Made by a program: the position numbers and the translations under genes. The notes beneath the pieces are model-generated. The model saw nothing but the letters and a program-made list of their open reading frames with translations, was not told where the DNA came from and did no database searches. From Pseudomonadota bacterium (GTDB lineage Bacteria; Pseudomonadota; Alphaproteobacteria; Acetobacterales; Acetobacteraceae): a stretch of DNA of 64,000 nucleotides. The DNA is taken from contig JAJZBV010000001.1 in the NCBI GenBank assembly GCA_021851785.1, forward strand, positions 186,001 to 250,000. Reading direction: 5' to 3'. Below, one piece after another: positions 8,718 through 18,215 of the stretch. Positions within the stretch are counted from its first letter, which is position 1. Every line of letters begins with the position of its first letter.

Positions 8718-9728
8718 ATGGCCGATCTCCTTCCGCTGATCTGGGCCGGATTGCTGGCCTTCGCCATTCTCGCCTATGTCGTGCTCGACGGGTTCGACCT
8801 CGGCGTCGGCATCCTGTTTCTCGTCGAGCATGACGAGGCCGATCGCGACGTGATGATGAACACCGTGGCGCCGGTCTGGGACGGCAACGAAACCTGGCTC
8901 GTGCTCGGCGGCGGCGGGCTGTTCGCGGTGTTTCCGCTCGCCTACGCGGTGGTGATGCCGGCCCTCTACGCCGCGATCATCGGCATGCTGCTGGCGCTCG
9001 TCTTGCGCGGCGTCGCCTTCGAATTCCGCTTCAAGACCCGCACCCGCCTCGGGCGGCGGCTGTGGAACATCGCCTTCACTGCGGGCTCGCTGATCGCCGC
9101 GATCTGTCAGGGGCTGGCGCTCGGCGGGCTGGTGCAGGGCGTTCACATCGCCCACCGCGCCTATGCCGGGGGATGGTGGGACTGGGTGACCGGGTTCACC
9201 ATTCTCTGCGGCCTCGCGGTCGCGACCGGCTATGCGCTGCTCGGCGCGACCTGGCTGATCTGGCGCACCGAGGGCGAATTACAGGCGCGCTGCCGCCGCC
9301 ATGCCCGCGCCCTCGGCGTCGCCGTGCTGGCGCTGATCGTCGTCGTCAGCCTGTGGACGCCGATGCTCAATCCGCGTTTCATGGCGCGCTGGTTCGCCTG
9401 GCCGGAGATCGCGCTGACCAGCCCGGTGCCGATCCTTGTCGCACTTCTCGCCTGGGCGTTCTGGCATGGCCTCTCGCGCCGCCATGACGCAACCCCGTTC
9501 CTCGCCGTGCTCGGCTGGTTCGTGCTCTGCTATCTCGGGCTCGGGATCAGCCTCTTCCCCTACATCGTGCCGCCCGACCTCACTCTCTGGCAGGCCGCGG
9601 CGCCGCCGGCGAGCCAGGGGTTTCTGCTCGTCGGCGCGGTGGTCCTGGTGCCGATCATTCTCGCCTATACCGCTTATGCCTATTGGGTGTTCCGCGGCAA
9701 GGTGCGGCCGGGGATGCATTACCATTGA
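8718..9728 (+). CDS. cydB: bd-type quinol oxidase subunit II
   Basis: A 336-residue membrane partner of subunit I with about eight hydrophobic helices. It has the typical opening 'IWAGLLAFAILAYVVLDGFDLGVGIL' and 'WDGNETWLVLGGGGLFAVFP', both conserved in CydB/CioB. The ATG at 8718 follows the cydA stop by five bases; an alternative GTG at 8709 would overlap it. Confidence 0.96.
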   Translation: MADLLPLIWAGLLAFAILAYVVLDGFDLGVGILFLVEHDEADRDVMMNTVAPVWDGNETWLVLGGGGLFAVFPLAYAVVMPALYAAIIGMLLALVLRGVAFEFRFKTRTRLGRRLWNIAFTAGSLIAAICQGLALGGLVQGVHIAHRAYAGGWWDWVTGFTILCGLAVATGYALLGATWLIWRTEGELQARCRRHARALGVAVLALIVVVSLWTPMLNPRFMARWFAWPEIALTSPVPILVALLAWAFWHGLSRRHDATPFLAVLGWFVLCYLGLGISLFPYIVPPDLTLWQAAAPPASQGFLLVGAVVLVPIILAYTAYAYWVFRGKVRPGMHYH

Positions 9729-9735
9729 GGCCGCC

Positions 9736-9843
9736 ATGCCGCGCCGGCTGATCTGGTTCGTCCTGCTCTGGGCGATGGGGGCCGGGGTGAGCCTCGCGGT
9801 CGCCTTCGTGCTGCGCTGGGCGCTGCTCGGCCAGGGGTTGTGA
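9736..9843 (+). CDS. DUF2474 small membrane peptide of the bd oxidase
   Basis: 35 residues with one transmembrane helix (MPRRLIWFVLLWAMGAGVSL onward). It starts seven bases after the cydB stop. DUF2474 peptides are regularly found behind cioAB, and small single-helix subunits such as CydX stabilise other bd oxidases. A structural or assembly role here is inferred from size and position. Confidence 0.85.
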   Translation: MPRRLIWFVLLWAMGAGVSLAVAFVLRWALLGQGL

Positions 9844-9870
9844 CGAAACAAAAAACACCCGGAGGAAACC

Positions 9871-11043
9871 ATGTCCGCGACCGCCGCGATCGATGCCGTA
9901 TTGGAAAAAGCCGTCGCCGCCGGGGATGTTCCCGGGGTCGTGGCGCTGGCCGCCGATGACCGTGGCGTGGTCTATCAGGGCGCGCATGGGCGGCGCGTTC
10001 TCGGCGGCGAGGCGGCGATGACGCCGGATAGCGTGTTCTGGATCGCCTCGATGACCAAGGCGGTGACCTCGGTCGCGGCGATGCAGCTCGTCGAGGGAGG
10101 CCTGCTCACGCTCGACGCGCCGATCGCGCCGGTTCTGCCCGAACTCGCCGAGCGCCCGGTGCTGGAGGGCTTCGACGCCGAGGGGCGGCCGCGCCTCCGC
10201 CCGGCGAAGCGGCCGGTGACGCTCCGCCATCTCCTCACCCATACCGCCGGCTTCGCCTATGACATGTGGAACGCCGATATCAAGCGTCTCATGGAACGCG
10301 AGAACGTGCCCGGGGTCATTTCCTGCCGTCAGGCGGCGTTGCAAACGCCGCTCACCTTCGATCCCGGCGAGAAATGGCATTATGGCATCAATATCGACTT
10401 CGTCGGCCGCGCCGTGGAAGCGGTCTCCGGCCGCTCGCTGCAGGATTATTTCCGCGCCCATATCCTCGACCCGTTGGGCATGGCCGATACCGGCTTCACG
10501 CTCGGGCCGGGCCAGCGGGCGCGCCGGGTCGGGATGCATGCGCGTCTCCCCGATGGCGGTCTCGCGCCGATCGATTTCGAGGTGCCGCAGCAGCCGGAAT
10601 TTTTCATGGGCGGCGGCGGGCTCTACGGCACCGGCGTCGATTATCTCCGCTTCCTCCGCATGCTGCTCGCCGGCGGCGGCCTCGATGGCGCGCGGATCCT
10701 AAAACCCGAGACGGTGGCGATGATGGCCGAAAACCAGATCGGCGATCTCCAGGCCGGCGTTTTGCAAACGGTGCAGCCGACCGCCTCCAACGATGTCGAT
10801 TTCTTCCCCGGCATGAGCCAGAAATGGGGGCTCGGCTTCCTCATCAATAGCGAGGACAGCCGCCACGGCCGCAAGGCCGGCAGCCTCGCCTGGGCGGGGC
10901 TCGGCAACACCTATTTCTGGATCGACCGCGAATCCAACCTCACCGGAGTGATCCTGATGCAAATCCTGCCCTTCGCCGACCAGAAGGCCGTCGCGCTCTA
11001 TGGCGCCTTCGAGCAAGCGCTCTATCAGGGGCGGATGGCGTGA
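9871..11043 (+). CDS. Class-C beta-lactamase-fold serine hydrolase (first of a pair)
   Basis: 390 residues of the beta-lactamase/esterase (EstB-like, PF00144) fold. The nucleophile motif S60-M-T-K63 is in 'FWIASMTKAV', and the tyrosine of the YxN-like motif is Y171 ('KWHYGINIDF'). 'LLTHTAGFAYD' is the usual family motif. There is no signal peptide, so it is a cytoplasmic esterase, amidase or lactonase rather than a resistance enzyme. It overlaps the next gene, a paralogue of the same length, by four bases (GTGA). It was probably formed by tandem duplication. Confidence 0.9.
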   Translation: MSATAAIDAVLEKAVAAGDVPGVVALAADDRGVVYQGAHGRRVLGGEAAMTPDSVFWIASMTKAVTSVAAMQLVEGGLLTLDAPIAPVLPELAERPVLEGFDAEGRPRLRPAKRPVTLRHLLTHTAGFAYDMWNADIKRLMERENVPGVISCRQAALQTPLTFDPGEKWHYGINIDFVGRAVEAVSGRSLQDYFRAHILDPLGMADTGFTLGPGQRARRVGMHARLPDGGLAPIDFEVPQQPEFFMGGGGLYGTGVDYLRFLRMLLAGGGLDGARILKPETVAMMAENQIGDLQAGVLQTVQPTASNDVDFFPGMSQKWGLGFLINSEDSRHGRKAGSLAWAGLGNTYFWIDRESNLTGVILMQILPFADQKAVALYGAFEQALYQGRMA

Positions 11044-12212
11044 GCGCCGGCATCGCGGCGCTGCTCCACCACGCGACCGAGAGCGGTGGCGTGCCCGGCG
11101 CCGTCCTCCTGCTCGGCAACGCCGAGGGGGTGATCGCCGAACTCGCCGCCGGGCGGCGCGCCCAGGGCGGGGCCGCGGCGATGACGCCGGATACCGTGTT
11201 CTGGCTCGCCTCGATGACCAAGCCGATCGTCTCGGTCGCGGCGATGCAGCTCGTCGAGGCCGGCAAGCTCGCGCTCGATGAGCCGATCGCGCGGGTTCTG
11301 CCGGCGCTGGCCACGCCCCAGGTGCTGGAGGGGTTCGACGATTCCGGCCGGCCACGTCTCCGCCCGGCGACGCGGCCGATCACCCTCCGCCATCTCCTCA
11401 CCCACACCTCGGGCTTCGCCTATGATTTCGGCAATGCCGACATCTTGCGCTATATCCAAGACAATGATCTGCCGCGCGGCGCCAGCGGCCAGCTCGCCGC
11501 CCTCGCCCTGCCGCTGGTCTTCGACCCCGGCGAGCGCTGGGAATACGGCATCAGCACCGACTGGCTCGGCCGCGCGGTGGAGGCGGCGAGCGGCGAGCGC
11601 CTCGATGCCTATATCGCCGAGAACATCACCGGCCCGCTCGGGATGGCCGATACCGGCTTCGGCCTCGATCCCGGCCGCGCCGCGCGGGTCGCCGCGATGC
11701 ATAGGCGCGGCCCCGATGGCGCGCTCGGGGTGATCCCCTTCGCGCCGCCGCCGGCGCCGGAATTCCACGCCGGCGGGCATGGTCTCTATGCCACGCCGCG
11801 CGATTATCTGCGTTTTACGCGCGCCTTGCTGCGCGGCGGCGAACTCGATGGCGCGCGCATCCTGAAGGCCGAGACGGTGGCGCGGATGGGGGAAAACCAG
11901 ATCGGCGATCTCCGGGCCGGCATCGTGCGCAGCGTGATCCCGGAGATGGCGCTCGAAATCCTGCCGCCGCCGGGGATCGATTTCGGCTGGGGGTTCGGTT
12001 TTCTCATCAACCGCCAGCCCCTGCCGACCGGGCGCGGCGCCGGCAGCCTGTCCTGGTCCGGGGTCGCCAACACCTATTTCTGGATCGATCCGGGGCAAGA
12101 TCTCACCGGCGTCGTGATGACCCAGATCATGCCGTTCGGCGATCCCGCGGCGTTCACTCTCGCCCTCGGCTGCGAGATCGCCGCCTATCAGGCGCGCGCG
12201 GCGCGGGCATAA
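11040..12212 (+). CDS. Class-C beta-lactamase-fold serine hydrolase (second of a pair)
   Basis: 390 residues and clearly paralogous to the preceding gene, with long shared blocks such as 'TPDTVFWLASMTKPIVSVAAMQLVE'. The nucleophile S58 and K61 are intact, and a Tyr is present in 'RWEYGISTDWLGRAVEAASG'. Several surface regions differ, so the two may act on different esters. Translation starts from a GTG overlapping the previous stop, so coupled expression is likely. Confidence 0.9.
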   Translation: MSAGIAALLHHATESGGVPGAVLLLGNAEGVIAELAAGRRAQGGAAAMTPDTVFWLASMTKPIVSVAAMQLVEAGKLALDEPIARVLPALATPQVLEGFDDSGRPRLRPATRPITLRHLLTHTSGFAYDFGNADILRYIQDNDLPRGASGQLAALALPLVFDPGERWEYGISTDWLGRAVEAASGERLDAYIAENITGPLGMADTGFGLDPGRAARVAAMHRRGPDGALGVIPFAPPPAPEFHAGGHGLYATPRDYLRFTRALLRGGELDGARILKAETVARMGENQIGDLRAGIVRSVIPEMALEILPPPGIDFGWGFGFLINRQPLPTGRGAGSLSWSGVANTYFWIDPGQDLTGVVMTQIMPFGDPAAFTLALGCEIAAYQARAARA

Positions 12213-12237
12213 GCCTGGGCGCCGCGCGCCGGTTTCC

Positions 12238-13086
12238 CTACCAGCGCAGCGCCGGGATGGCGGCGATCGGCGCGACACCCTCGCCGGCGGCGGCTTCCTC
12301 GATCGCCGGCGGATTGCCGAGCAGCGCGTTATGGATGCCGCCGATCACCCAGCAGCTCGCGAGCCCCGCCGCCTTCGCCCCGGCGATGTCGGTGCGGAGC
12401 GCGTCCCCGATCGCGAGCACGGCGGCGGGCGGACAGCCGAGCCGCGCCAGCGTCGGCTGGTAGATGGTCGGGTCGGGCTTGCCGATCCAGCGCGCCTTGC
12501 CGCCGAGCGCCTCATAGCGCTGGGCGAGCGCGCCGGCGCAGAGCACGGCGACGCCGTCCCGGATCACCTCGAGATCGGGGTTGGCGCACAGCATCGGCAG
12601 ATCGCGGGCGCGCGCGGCGCGCAGAATCTCCTCATAGGCGGGGAGATCGACCAGGCCGGCGGTCTCGTCGGGCCCGGTATTGAGAACGAAATCGGCGTCC
12701 TCGGGCGTCGCGACCGGGGTATATTCGAGCCCGGCGAAGACGTTCCTGTCGCGGGCCGGGCCGAGATGATAGAGCTTCTGCCCCAAGGCGGCGAAGAACG
12801 GGTCGTCGCGGCGCGCGAGCAGGTCGCGGGTCGCCTCGCCGCTGGTGATGATGTCGTTATAGAGATCATCGCCGATCCCCATCTCGCGCATCGCCGCTTG
12901 CGCCACGGTCGCGACGCGCGGCGCGTTGGAGAGCAGCACCACCCGCTTGCCCGCCCGCTGCAAGCGCTCAAGGCAATCGACGGCGCCGGGATAGGGCCGG
13001 ATCCCGTCATGCACCACCCCCCAGAGATCGACGATGAATCCGCCATAGCGCGGGGCGAGGGGGGCGAGGCCGGTCAGGTGTTCCAT
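12238..13086 (-). CDS. HAD-IIA family sugar-phosphatase-like hydrolase
   Basis: 282 residues of the TIGR01459-type HAD subfamily, related to NagD. The first motif is 'FIVDLWGVVHDG', where the nucleophile Asp is followed by L-W-G as is typical for this subgroup. The second motif is 'LLSNAPR', and the third and fourth lie in 'WIGKPDPTIY' and 'LAIGDALRTDIAGAKAAG'. The likely reaction is phosphomonoester hydrolysis with Mg2+. The substrate is unknown. It overlaps the end of pyrD by 13 bases and is probably translated with it. Confidence 0.88.
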   Translation of the reverse strand: MEHLTGLAPLAPRYGGFIVDLWGVVHDGIRPYPGAVDCLERLQRAGKRVVLLSNAPRVATVAQAAMREMGIGDDLYNDIITSGEATRDLLARRDDPFFAALGQKLYHLGPARDRNVFAGLEYTPVATPEDADFVLNTGPDETAGLVDLPAYEEILRAARARDLPMLCANPDLEVIRDGVAVLCAGALAQRYEALGGKARWIGKPDPTIYQPTLARLGCPPAAVLAIGDALRTDIAGAKAAGLASCWVIGGIHNALLGNPPAIEEAAAGEGVAPIAAIPALRW

Positions 13087-14174
13087 GATGTCTCCGCGAG
13101 AGAGGCGCTATCGATGCCGCGCGCCGCCTCCAGGCTTGCGAACCCGCCCGCATCCAGCGCTTGCCCGAGTTCGCGCCGGAGCCTCGGGATCAGCGTCGTC
13201 CCTTGATAGACGAAGGCGGTGTAGAGTTGAACCAGGTGGGCGCCGGCGCGGATCATGGCGAGCGCCTCGGCGCCGGAGCCGATGCCGCCGCAGCCGACGA
13301 GGACCAGGCGGCCGGCGGCGAGGCGGGCGGCGCGGGCGAGCATCGCGCGCGCGTGCGCGAACAGCGGCGGGCCGGAGAGGCCGCCGGTCTCGCCGGCCAG
13401 CGGCGAGCGGAGCCCCTCCGGCCGGGCGATGGTGGTATTGGCGATGATCATCCCCGCAGCCCCCCCGGCGAGCGCGGTCTCGACCACCGCCGCGAGCGCC
13501 GCCTCGCCGAGATCCGGGGCGATTTTCACGAAGAGCGGCGGCGGTTCCGGCAACGCCCGCGCAACCGCGGCGAGAATGGCGGCGAGCCGCCCGCTCGCCT
13601 GCAAATCGCGGAGCCCGGGCGTGTTCGGCGAGGAAATATTGAGCGTGAGGTAATCGACATGCGGCGCCAGCGCCGCGGCCAGGGCGGGATAATCGCGCTC
13701 GGCGACGGCGCCCGCCTTGTTAAGCCCGATATTGGCGCCGAGCGGCACCGGCCGCGGCCCGAGCGCCGCGAGCCGCGGCAGGATGCGCGCCAATCCCTCG
13801 CCGGGAAAGCCGAGGCGGTTGATCAGCGCGCGATCGGCTTCGAGACGAAAGAGGCGCGGCGGCGGATTGCCCGGCTGCGCAAGCGGGGTCACGGTGCCGA
13901 TCTCGACGAAGCCGAAGCCGAGCGCCATCAGCGGGCGGACGGCGACCGCATTCTTGTCGAAGCCGGCGGCGAGCCCGATCGGGTTGGGAAAATGCCGCCC
14001 GAACAGGGTCTGGGCGAGGCGCGGATCGGCGGGCGCGCGATCACGCCCGGCGAGGCCGAGGCCGAGGCCGCGCAAGGCGACGGCATGGGCGGTCTCGGGC
14101 GCGAGGCGGCGCAGCACCGGGAGGGCCAAGGCGGGCAGGGCGAGGGCGGGAAGCGGGAAGATCATCGCCGCCAT
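13074..14174 (-). CDS. pyrD: Dihydroorotate dehydrogenase (quinone), class 2
   Basis: Membrane-associated FMN enzyme of pyrimidine synthesis that oxidises dihydroorotate with quinone. Family motifs visible are 'IGLAAGFDKNAVAVRPLMALGFGFVEIGTVTPLAQPGNP', 'LNISSPNTPGLRDLQ', 'VKIAPDL' and 'GCGGIGSG'. The serine of 'NISSPNTPG' is the class 2 catalytic base. The hydrophobic N-terminus (PALALPALALPVLRRLAPE) would be the amphipathic membrane anchor. ATG 14174 is chosen, with ATG 14165 as an alternative. The downstream HAD gene overlaps it. Confidence 0.95.
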   Translation of the reverse strand: MAAMIFPLPALALPALALPVLRRLAPETAHAVALRGLGLGLAGRDRAPADPRLAQTLFGRHFPNPIGLAAGFDKNAVAVRPLMALGFGFVEIGTVTPLAQPGNPPPRLFRLEADRALINRLGFPGEGLARILPRLAALGPRPVPLGANIGLNKAGAVAERDYPALAAALAPHVDYLTLNISSPNTPGLRDLQASGRLAAILAAVARALPEPPPLFVKIAPDLGEAALAAVVETALAGGAAGMIIANTTIARPEGLRSPLAGETGGLSGPPLFAHARAMLARAARLAAGRLVLVGCGGIGSGAEALAMIRAGAHLVQLYTAFVYQGTTLIPRLRRELGQALDAGGFASLEAARGIDSASLAETSWNT

Positions 14175-14263
14175 AATCGCGGCAAAAACGCCGGACGGCA
14201 AAACCCCGCCGCCACGGTGCCGCCAGCCTTGCCATTTCCTGGCATCACGGCAAAGTCGCGGCG

Positions 14264-14545
14264 ATGTGGTCCGACCCCTATCTCGAGAGCTGCTGCCGCG
14301 CCGCCCTGCACCGGCTGTTCCTGAGCGGCGCCGCCGGCCGGCCAGGGGGTGAGCCAGGGGGTGAGCCAAGAGGCGAGCGAGGGGGCGGGGTCATGAAAGA
14401 CACGCCCTGTCTCGCGCGGCTGGCGCACCTGGCGCTCGTCGCGCGGCGTGGCGGGCGGTTTTTTCTCACCCCGGCCGGGGCCGCGCGTCATGCCGCCGAG
14501 ATTCTGCGCGCGCCCGAGAGCGAGCGGGGGCGCGAGCGGGGCTGA
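14264..14545 (+). CDS. Small uncharacterised protein
   Basis: 93 residues and no family recognised. The C-terminal half, 'DTPCLARLAHLALVARRGGRFFLTPAGAARHAAEIL', looks like a compact helical or winged-helix segment. The middle is a Gly/Glu/Pro-rich stretch encoded by 12-bp tandem repeats (14349-14384, unit GGTGAGCCAGGG). It diverges from pyrD by about 90 bases. The reading frame is plausible but could be a high-GC artefact. Confidence 0.45.
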   Translation: MWSDPYLESCCRAALHRLFLSGAAGRPGGEPGGEPRGERGGGVMKDTPCLARLAHLALVARRGGRFFLTPAGAARHAAEILRAPESERGRERG

Positions 14546-14597
14546 TATCGGGCAATGAGGGTTTCATTGCCGGGAGAGGCATGCCACATGGCGCCTC

Positions 14598-15239
14598 ATG
14601 ATCGATCGCCGCGCCGCTCTCGCGCTCCTCGCCCTCGGCCCGCTGCTCGCCGCACGCCGCGCCCGCGCGATCAGCGCCATGACGCTGACCAATGAGGATC
14701 GCGCCGATGTCCAGCGCATCGAGGCCTATCTCAACGCCATCCACACCCTGAAGGCGCGTTTCGAGCAGATCGCCCCCGATGGCGGCGACAGCCACGGCAC
14801 CGCCTGGCTCGACCGGCCGGGCAAGCTCCGTTTCGAATACGACCCGCCGGTGCCCTATCTCCTGGTCGCCAATCACGGCGATGTCTATTTCCATGACTCG
14901 CAGCTCGGCCAGACCAGCGAGGTCGCGCTCGGCGATACCCCGCTTTCCATCATTCTCGCCCCCGAGATCAAGCTCTCCGGAAATATCCTGATCACCGACA
15001 TCACCCGCGTCCCCGGCCTGATCCAGGTGACGGTGCTGCGCGCCGAGCGCTGGTGGCAAGGCTCGCTCAGCCTCGCCTTCAACACCGCCCCCCTCCTGCT
15101 CCGGCAATGGATCCTGCTCGACGAGCAGCGGCGCGAAACCCGCGTCAGCCTCAGTGATATCGAGACCGGCGGTCATTTCCCGGAGGCCCTGTTCGAGTTC
15201 AAGGTGACCCCGACCCCGCCCACCGGCCCCAAGCGCTAA
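14598..15239 (+). CDS. LolA-family outer-membrane lipoprotein carrier
   Basis: 213 residues with an N-terminal signal (Arg-Arg then 'AALALLALGPLLAARRARA'). A LolA-like domain follows: 'IEAYLNAIHTLKARFEQIAPDG', 'GTAWLDRPGKLRFEYDPPVPYLLVANHGDVYFHD' and a C-terminal beta region. LolA shuttles lipoproteins through the periplasm from LolCDE to the outer membrane. The closest match is the alphaproteobacterial LolA-like group annotated as outer-membrane lipoprotein carriers; no lolB is nearby. Confidence 0.85.
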   Translation: MIDRRAALALLALGPLLAARRARAISAMTLTNEDRADVQRIEAYLNAIHTLKARFEQIAPDGGDSHGTAWLDRPGKLRFEYDPPVPYLLVANHGDVYFHDSQLGQTSEVALGDTPLSIILAPEIKLSGNILITDITRVPGLIQVTVLRAERWWQGSLSLAFNTAPLLLRQWILLDEQRRETRVSLSDIETGGHFPEALFEFKVTPTPPTGPKR

Positions 15240-15369
15240 GCAGGCCGGTGGTTTGACGGCAGGGCCATTCAAGCCCTCTTACCCGATTGTCCCTGAGGGC
15301 TGGCCCCGGGACTGGTCACGCGCGCCGCAATGACGCCATAATCGCGGACGATTCCCTGTGCATCGCACC

Positions 15370-16149
15370 ATGAAACCTTTGATCGGCATTTCCTGCTGCA
15401 TGAAAACCTTCGGCATCTACGGGATGCCGAACCACGCCGCGTCCGACACCTATGTCCGGGCGGTGGATCAGGTGGTCGGCGGGGTGCCGCTCCTGATCCC
15501 GGCCAATGGCGCCGAGGCCGATATCGCCGCCCTGATCACCCGGCTCGACGGGCTGCTCTTCACCGGCAGCCGCTCCAACGTCGCGCCGGAAAATTACGGC
15601 GGCCCGCCGCAGCCGGAAGGCGCGCCCGAGGATCTGGCGCGCGACGCAACCACCCTGCCGCTGCTCCGCGCCGCGATCATGGCGGGCGTGCCGGTGCTCG
15701 CGATCTGTCGCGGGTTGCAGGAGCTGAACGTCGCCCTCGGCGGCACGCTGCATCAGCGGCTCCAGGATCTCCCCGGCCGGATCGACCATTCGACGCCGCT
15801 CCAGCCCTTCGCGCCGGTGCGCACCGGCCGCGCCCATCTGGTGCGGGCAACCCCGGGCGGCTGGCTCCATCGCCTCGCCGGGACGATCGAGATCGCGGTC
15901 AATTCGCTCCATAATCAGGGGATCGACCGGCTCGCGCCGGGATTGGCGGTGGAAGCCGTCGCGGTGGACGGCACCATCGAGGCGGTGCAGGTGGTGACGC
16001 GGCCGGACGGTCGGGAAGCCGGCTATGCCATCGGCGTGCAATGGCATCCGGAATATGATTTCGCGACCAATCCGCTATCGGCCCGTATTTTCGCCGATTT
16101 CGCCGCCGCCATCGCCCCCGCGCGCCGCCTCAAGACCGCGGCGGCGTAA
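15370..16149 (+). CDS. Class I glutamine amidotransferase-like hydrolase (PuuD/C26 family)
   Basis: 259 residues of the gamma-glutamyl-gamma-aminobutyrate hydrolase family. The nucleophile Cys is in 'VPVLAICRGLQELNVALGG', and the His-x-Glu pair is in 'GVQWHPEYD'. 'LFTGSRSNVAPENYGG' is the conserved N-terminal loop. The likely role is removal of gamma-glutamyl groups in polyamine or glutamine metabolism; the exact substrate is not determined. ATG 15370 gives MKPLIGISCC; a GTG at 15358 is an alternative. Confidence 0.9.
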   Translation: MKPLIGISCCMKTFGIYGMPNHAASDTYVRAVDQVVGGVPLLIPANGAEADIAALITRLDGLLFTGSRSNVAPENYGGPPQPEGAPEDLARDATTLPLLRAAIMAGVPVLAICRGLQELNVALGGTLHQRLQDLPGRIDHSTPLQPFAPVRTGRAHLVRATPGGWLHRLAGTIEIAVNSLHNQGIDRLAPGLAVEAVAVDGTIEAVQVVTRPDGREAGYAIGVQWHPEYDFATNPLSARIFADFAAAIAPARRLKTAAA

Positions 16150-16300
16150 TTTCACCTATTTGTGTCGTCGCGTTCCGGCATGGTTGCCATGCGCCGCCGC
16201 TCTGGACACATAGACTGCAAATGCGTTTCTGTCGCAATTCGATCGCCTCGCCTCGGCCCAGATGACGCAACAAGACGATAGAACGAAAGGAAACGCCCGG

Positions 16301-17479
16301 ATGCCCGCCCTCCCCGTTTCGCGCCGCGGCCTGTTATCGGCGATGGCCACCGGCCTGCCAGCAACCGGTCTGATCGCCGCCGCGAGCCCGGCGAACGCCG
16401 CTGAGGCCGAGGCGCCGCCGCCCGAGCCGCCGGTTGCGCCGCCTCTCGCCACCGATCATGGCGATTTGCCCAGTTTCAAATATCACTTCGCCGATAGCCG
16501 CAAGAAAGAGACCGCCGGCGGCTGGGCGCGGGAGGCGACGGTCGCCGAGTTTCCCGCTTCCAAAGCCCTGGCGGGGGTGAATATGCGCCTCCATGCCGGC
16601 GCCTATCGCGAATTGCACTGGCATGCGCTCGCCGCCGAATGGGCCTTCATGCTCAGCGGCCACGCCCGCACCACGGTGATCGACCCGGACGGCAACGCCG
16701 AGACCAATGAATTCGGCCCCGGCGATGTCTGGTATTTCCCGCGCGGCTACGGCCATTCCATCCAGGGCCTGGGGCCGGATGGCTGCGAGTTCATGCTGGT
16801 GTTCGACGACGGCGCGTTCTCCGAATTCGGCACGTTCAGCGTCACCGACTGGCTGGCGCATACGCCGCCCGAGATGCTGGCGAAAAACCTCGGTGTTCCC
16901 GCCGCCGCCTTCGCGAAAATCCCCGATCGCGAGCTTTATATCATGCCCGGCACGGTGCCGCCGCCGCTGCCGCTCGAGCCGCCCGTCGGCAGCCTCGTCT
17001 CGGCGCCGCAGACCCATCGCTATCCGCTGCTCGCGCAACGCCCGATCGAGGCGCCGGGCGGCACGGTGCGCATCGTTTCCTCGAAGGAATTTCCGGTCTC
17101 GACGACGATGACCGGCGTTCTCGAGGATATCAACCCCGGCGCCGTCCGTGAGCTGCACTGGCATCCGCATGCCGATGAGTGGCAATATTACGTCTCCGGC
17201 CAAGGCCGCATGACGGTTTTCGGCTCCTCGGCGCGGGCCCGGACCTGGGATTATCGCGCCGGCGATGTTGGCTATGTGCCGCGCGGCTATGGCCATTACA
17301 TCGAGAATACCGGCAGCGATCCCCTCCGCGTGCTGGTGGTGCTGAATAGCGGCGTCTATGGCGACATCTCGATCAGTGACTGGCTGGCGCGCAACCCGGC
17401 GCGGCTGGTCGCCGAGCATTTCAACCTGCCGCTTGACGTGGTGGCGCGTTTCCCCAAGCGTAAGGTGATCATCGCCTGA
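16301..17479 (+). CDS. oxdC: Bicupin oxalate decarboxylase family protein, Tat-exported
   Basis: 392 residues with a twin-arginine signal (SRRGLLSAM) and an AxA-like cleavage region near residue 33. Each cupin domain has a full Mn2+ site. Domain 1 has H106, H108, E113 and H152 ('[11 protein letters not shown]', 'RGYGHSI'); domain 2 has the second '[11 protein letters not shown]' and 'RGYGHYI'. The domain 1 lid reads S174-E-F-G-T178, keeping the catalytic Glu but differing from the SENST of Bacillus OxdC. It converts oxalate to formate and CO2, or may act as an oxidase. ATG 16301 has an AAAGGA site; ATG 16262 is possible. An FAH hydrolase follows. Confidence 0.88.
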   Translation: MPALPVSRRGLLSAMATGLPATGLIAAASPANAAEAEAPPPEPPVAPPLATDHGDLPSFKYHFADSRKKETAGGWAREATVAEFPASKALAGVNMRLHAGAYRELHWHALAAEWAFMLSGHARTTVIDPDGNAETNEFGPGDVWYFPRGYGHSIQGLGPDGCEFMLVFDDGAFSEFGTFSVTDWLAHTPPEMLAKNLGVPAAAFAKIPDRELYIMPGTVPPPLPLEPPVGSLVSAPQTHRYPLLAQRPIEAPGGTVRIVSSKEFPVSTTMTGVLEDINPGAVRELHWHPHADEWQYYVSGQGRMTVFGSSARARTWDYRAGDVGYVPRGYGHYIENTGSDPLRVLVVLNSGVYGDISISDWLARNPARLVAEHFNLPLDVVARFPKRKVIIA

Positions 17480-17525
17480 CCCCCGTTTTCCGACCCCCCG
17501 CTTCATTGATCGAGGAGCCTGGCCC

Positions 17526-18215
17526 ATGGCCGATTTCGTCATCCCGCCGCCGCCGCAAACGGCGGTGCCGGTCGCCGGCGGCGGCGTTTTCCCGGTCCGC
17601 CGCGTCTTCTGCGTCGGGCGCAACTACGCCGCCCATTCGCGCGAGATGGGCGGCGACCCCACGCGCGAGGCGCCGTTCTTCTTCACCAAGCCGGCGGACG
17701 CGGTGGTCATCGATGGCGCTGATTGCCCCTATCCGCCGGCGACCCATGATCTCCATCACGAGATGGAGCTGGTGGTCGCGATCGCGACCGGCGGCGCCGA
17801 TATCGCCGCGCGCGACGCGCTTTCCCATGTTTTCGGCTATGCCGCCGGGATCGATCTGACCCGGCGCGACCTCCAGGCGGAGGCGAAGAAAACTGGGCGG
17901 CCCTGGGACATGGCCAAGGGGTTCGACGCCAGCGCCCCGATCGGCGCCATCGCCCCGGCCGCCGTGATCGGCCATCCGGCGCGCGGGCGCATCGCGCTCA
18001 GTGTCAACGGCGCGCCGCGCCAGGCCGCCGATCTCGCCGACATGATCTGGAGCACGCCCGAGATCATCGCCGCCCTCTCGCGTCTGGTGCGCCTGGCGCC
18101 GGGCGATCTGATCTTCACCGGAACCCCGGAAGGCGTCGCCGCGGTCAAGCGCGGCGATGCGCTCGCGGGCGAGATCGCGGGTGTCGGCACGGTCGCGACC
18201 AGGATCGTCGCGTGA
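17526..18215 (+). CDS. Fumarylacetoacetate hydrolase (FAH) family protein
   Basis: 229 residues of the FAH C-terminal domain family that cleaves C-C bonds in 2,4-dioxo acids using Mg2+ or Ca2+. Motifs are '[13 protein letters not shown]', '[11 protein letters not shown]', the metal-binding '[10 protein letters not shown]', and '[11 protein letters not shown]' near the end. Length and sequence resemble fumarylpyruvate hydrolases and acylpyruvases, so the substrate may be fumarylpyruvate. It overlaps the start of xth by four bases. Confidence 0.9.
   Translation: MADFVIPPPPQTAVPVAGGGVFPVRRVFCVGRNYAAHSREMGGDPTREAPFFFTKPADAVVIDGADCPYPPATHDLHHEMELVVAIATGGADIAARDALSHVFGYAAGIDLTRRDLQAEAKKTGRPWDMAKGFDASAPIGAIAPAAVIGHPARGRIALSVNGAPRQAADLADMIWSTPEIIAALSRLVRLAPGDLIFTGTPEGVAAVKRGDALAGEIAGVGTVATRIVA

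Noticed and set aside
9871..12212. The hydrolase pair as antibiotic-resistance beta-lactamases
   Set aside because: No signal peptide, and the motifs fit esterase-type members of the fold; resistance is not supported.
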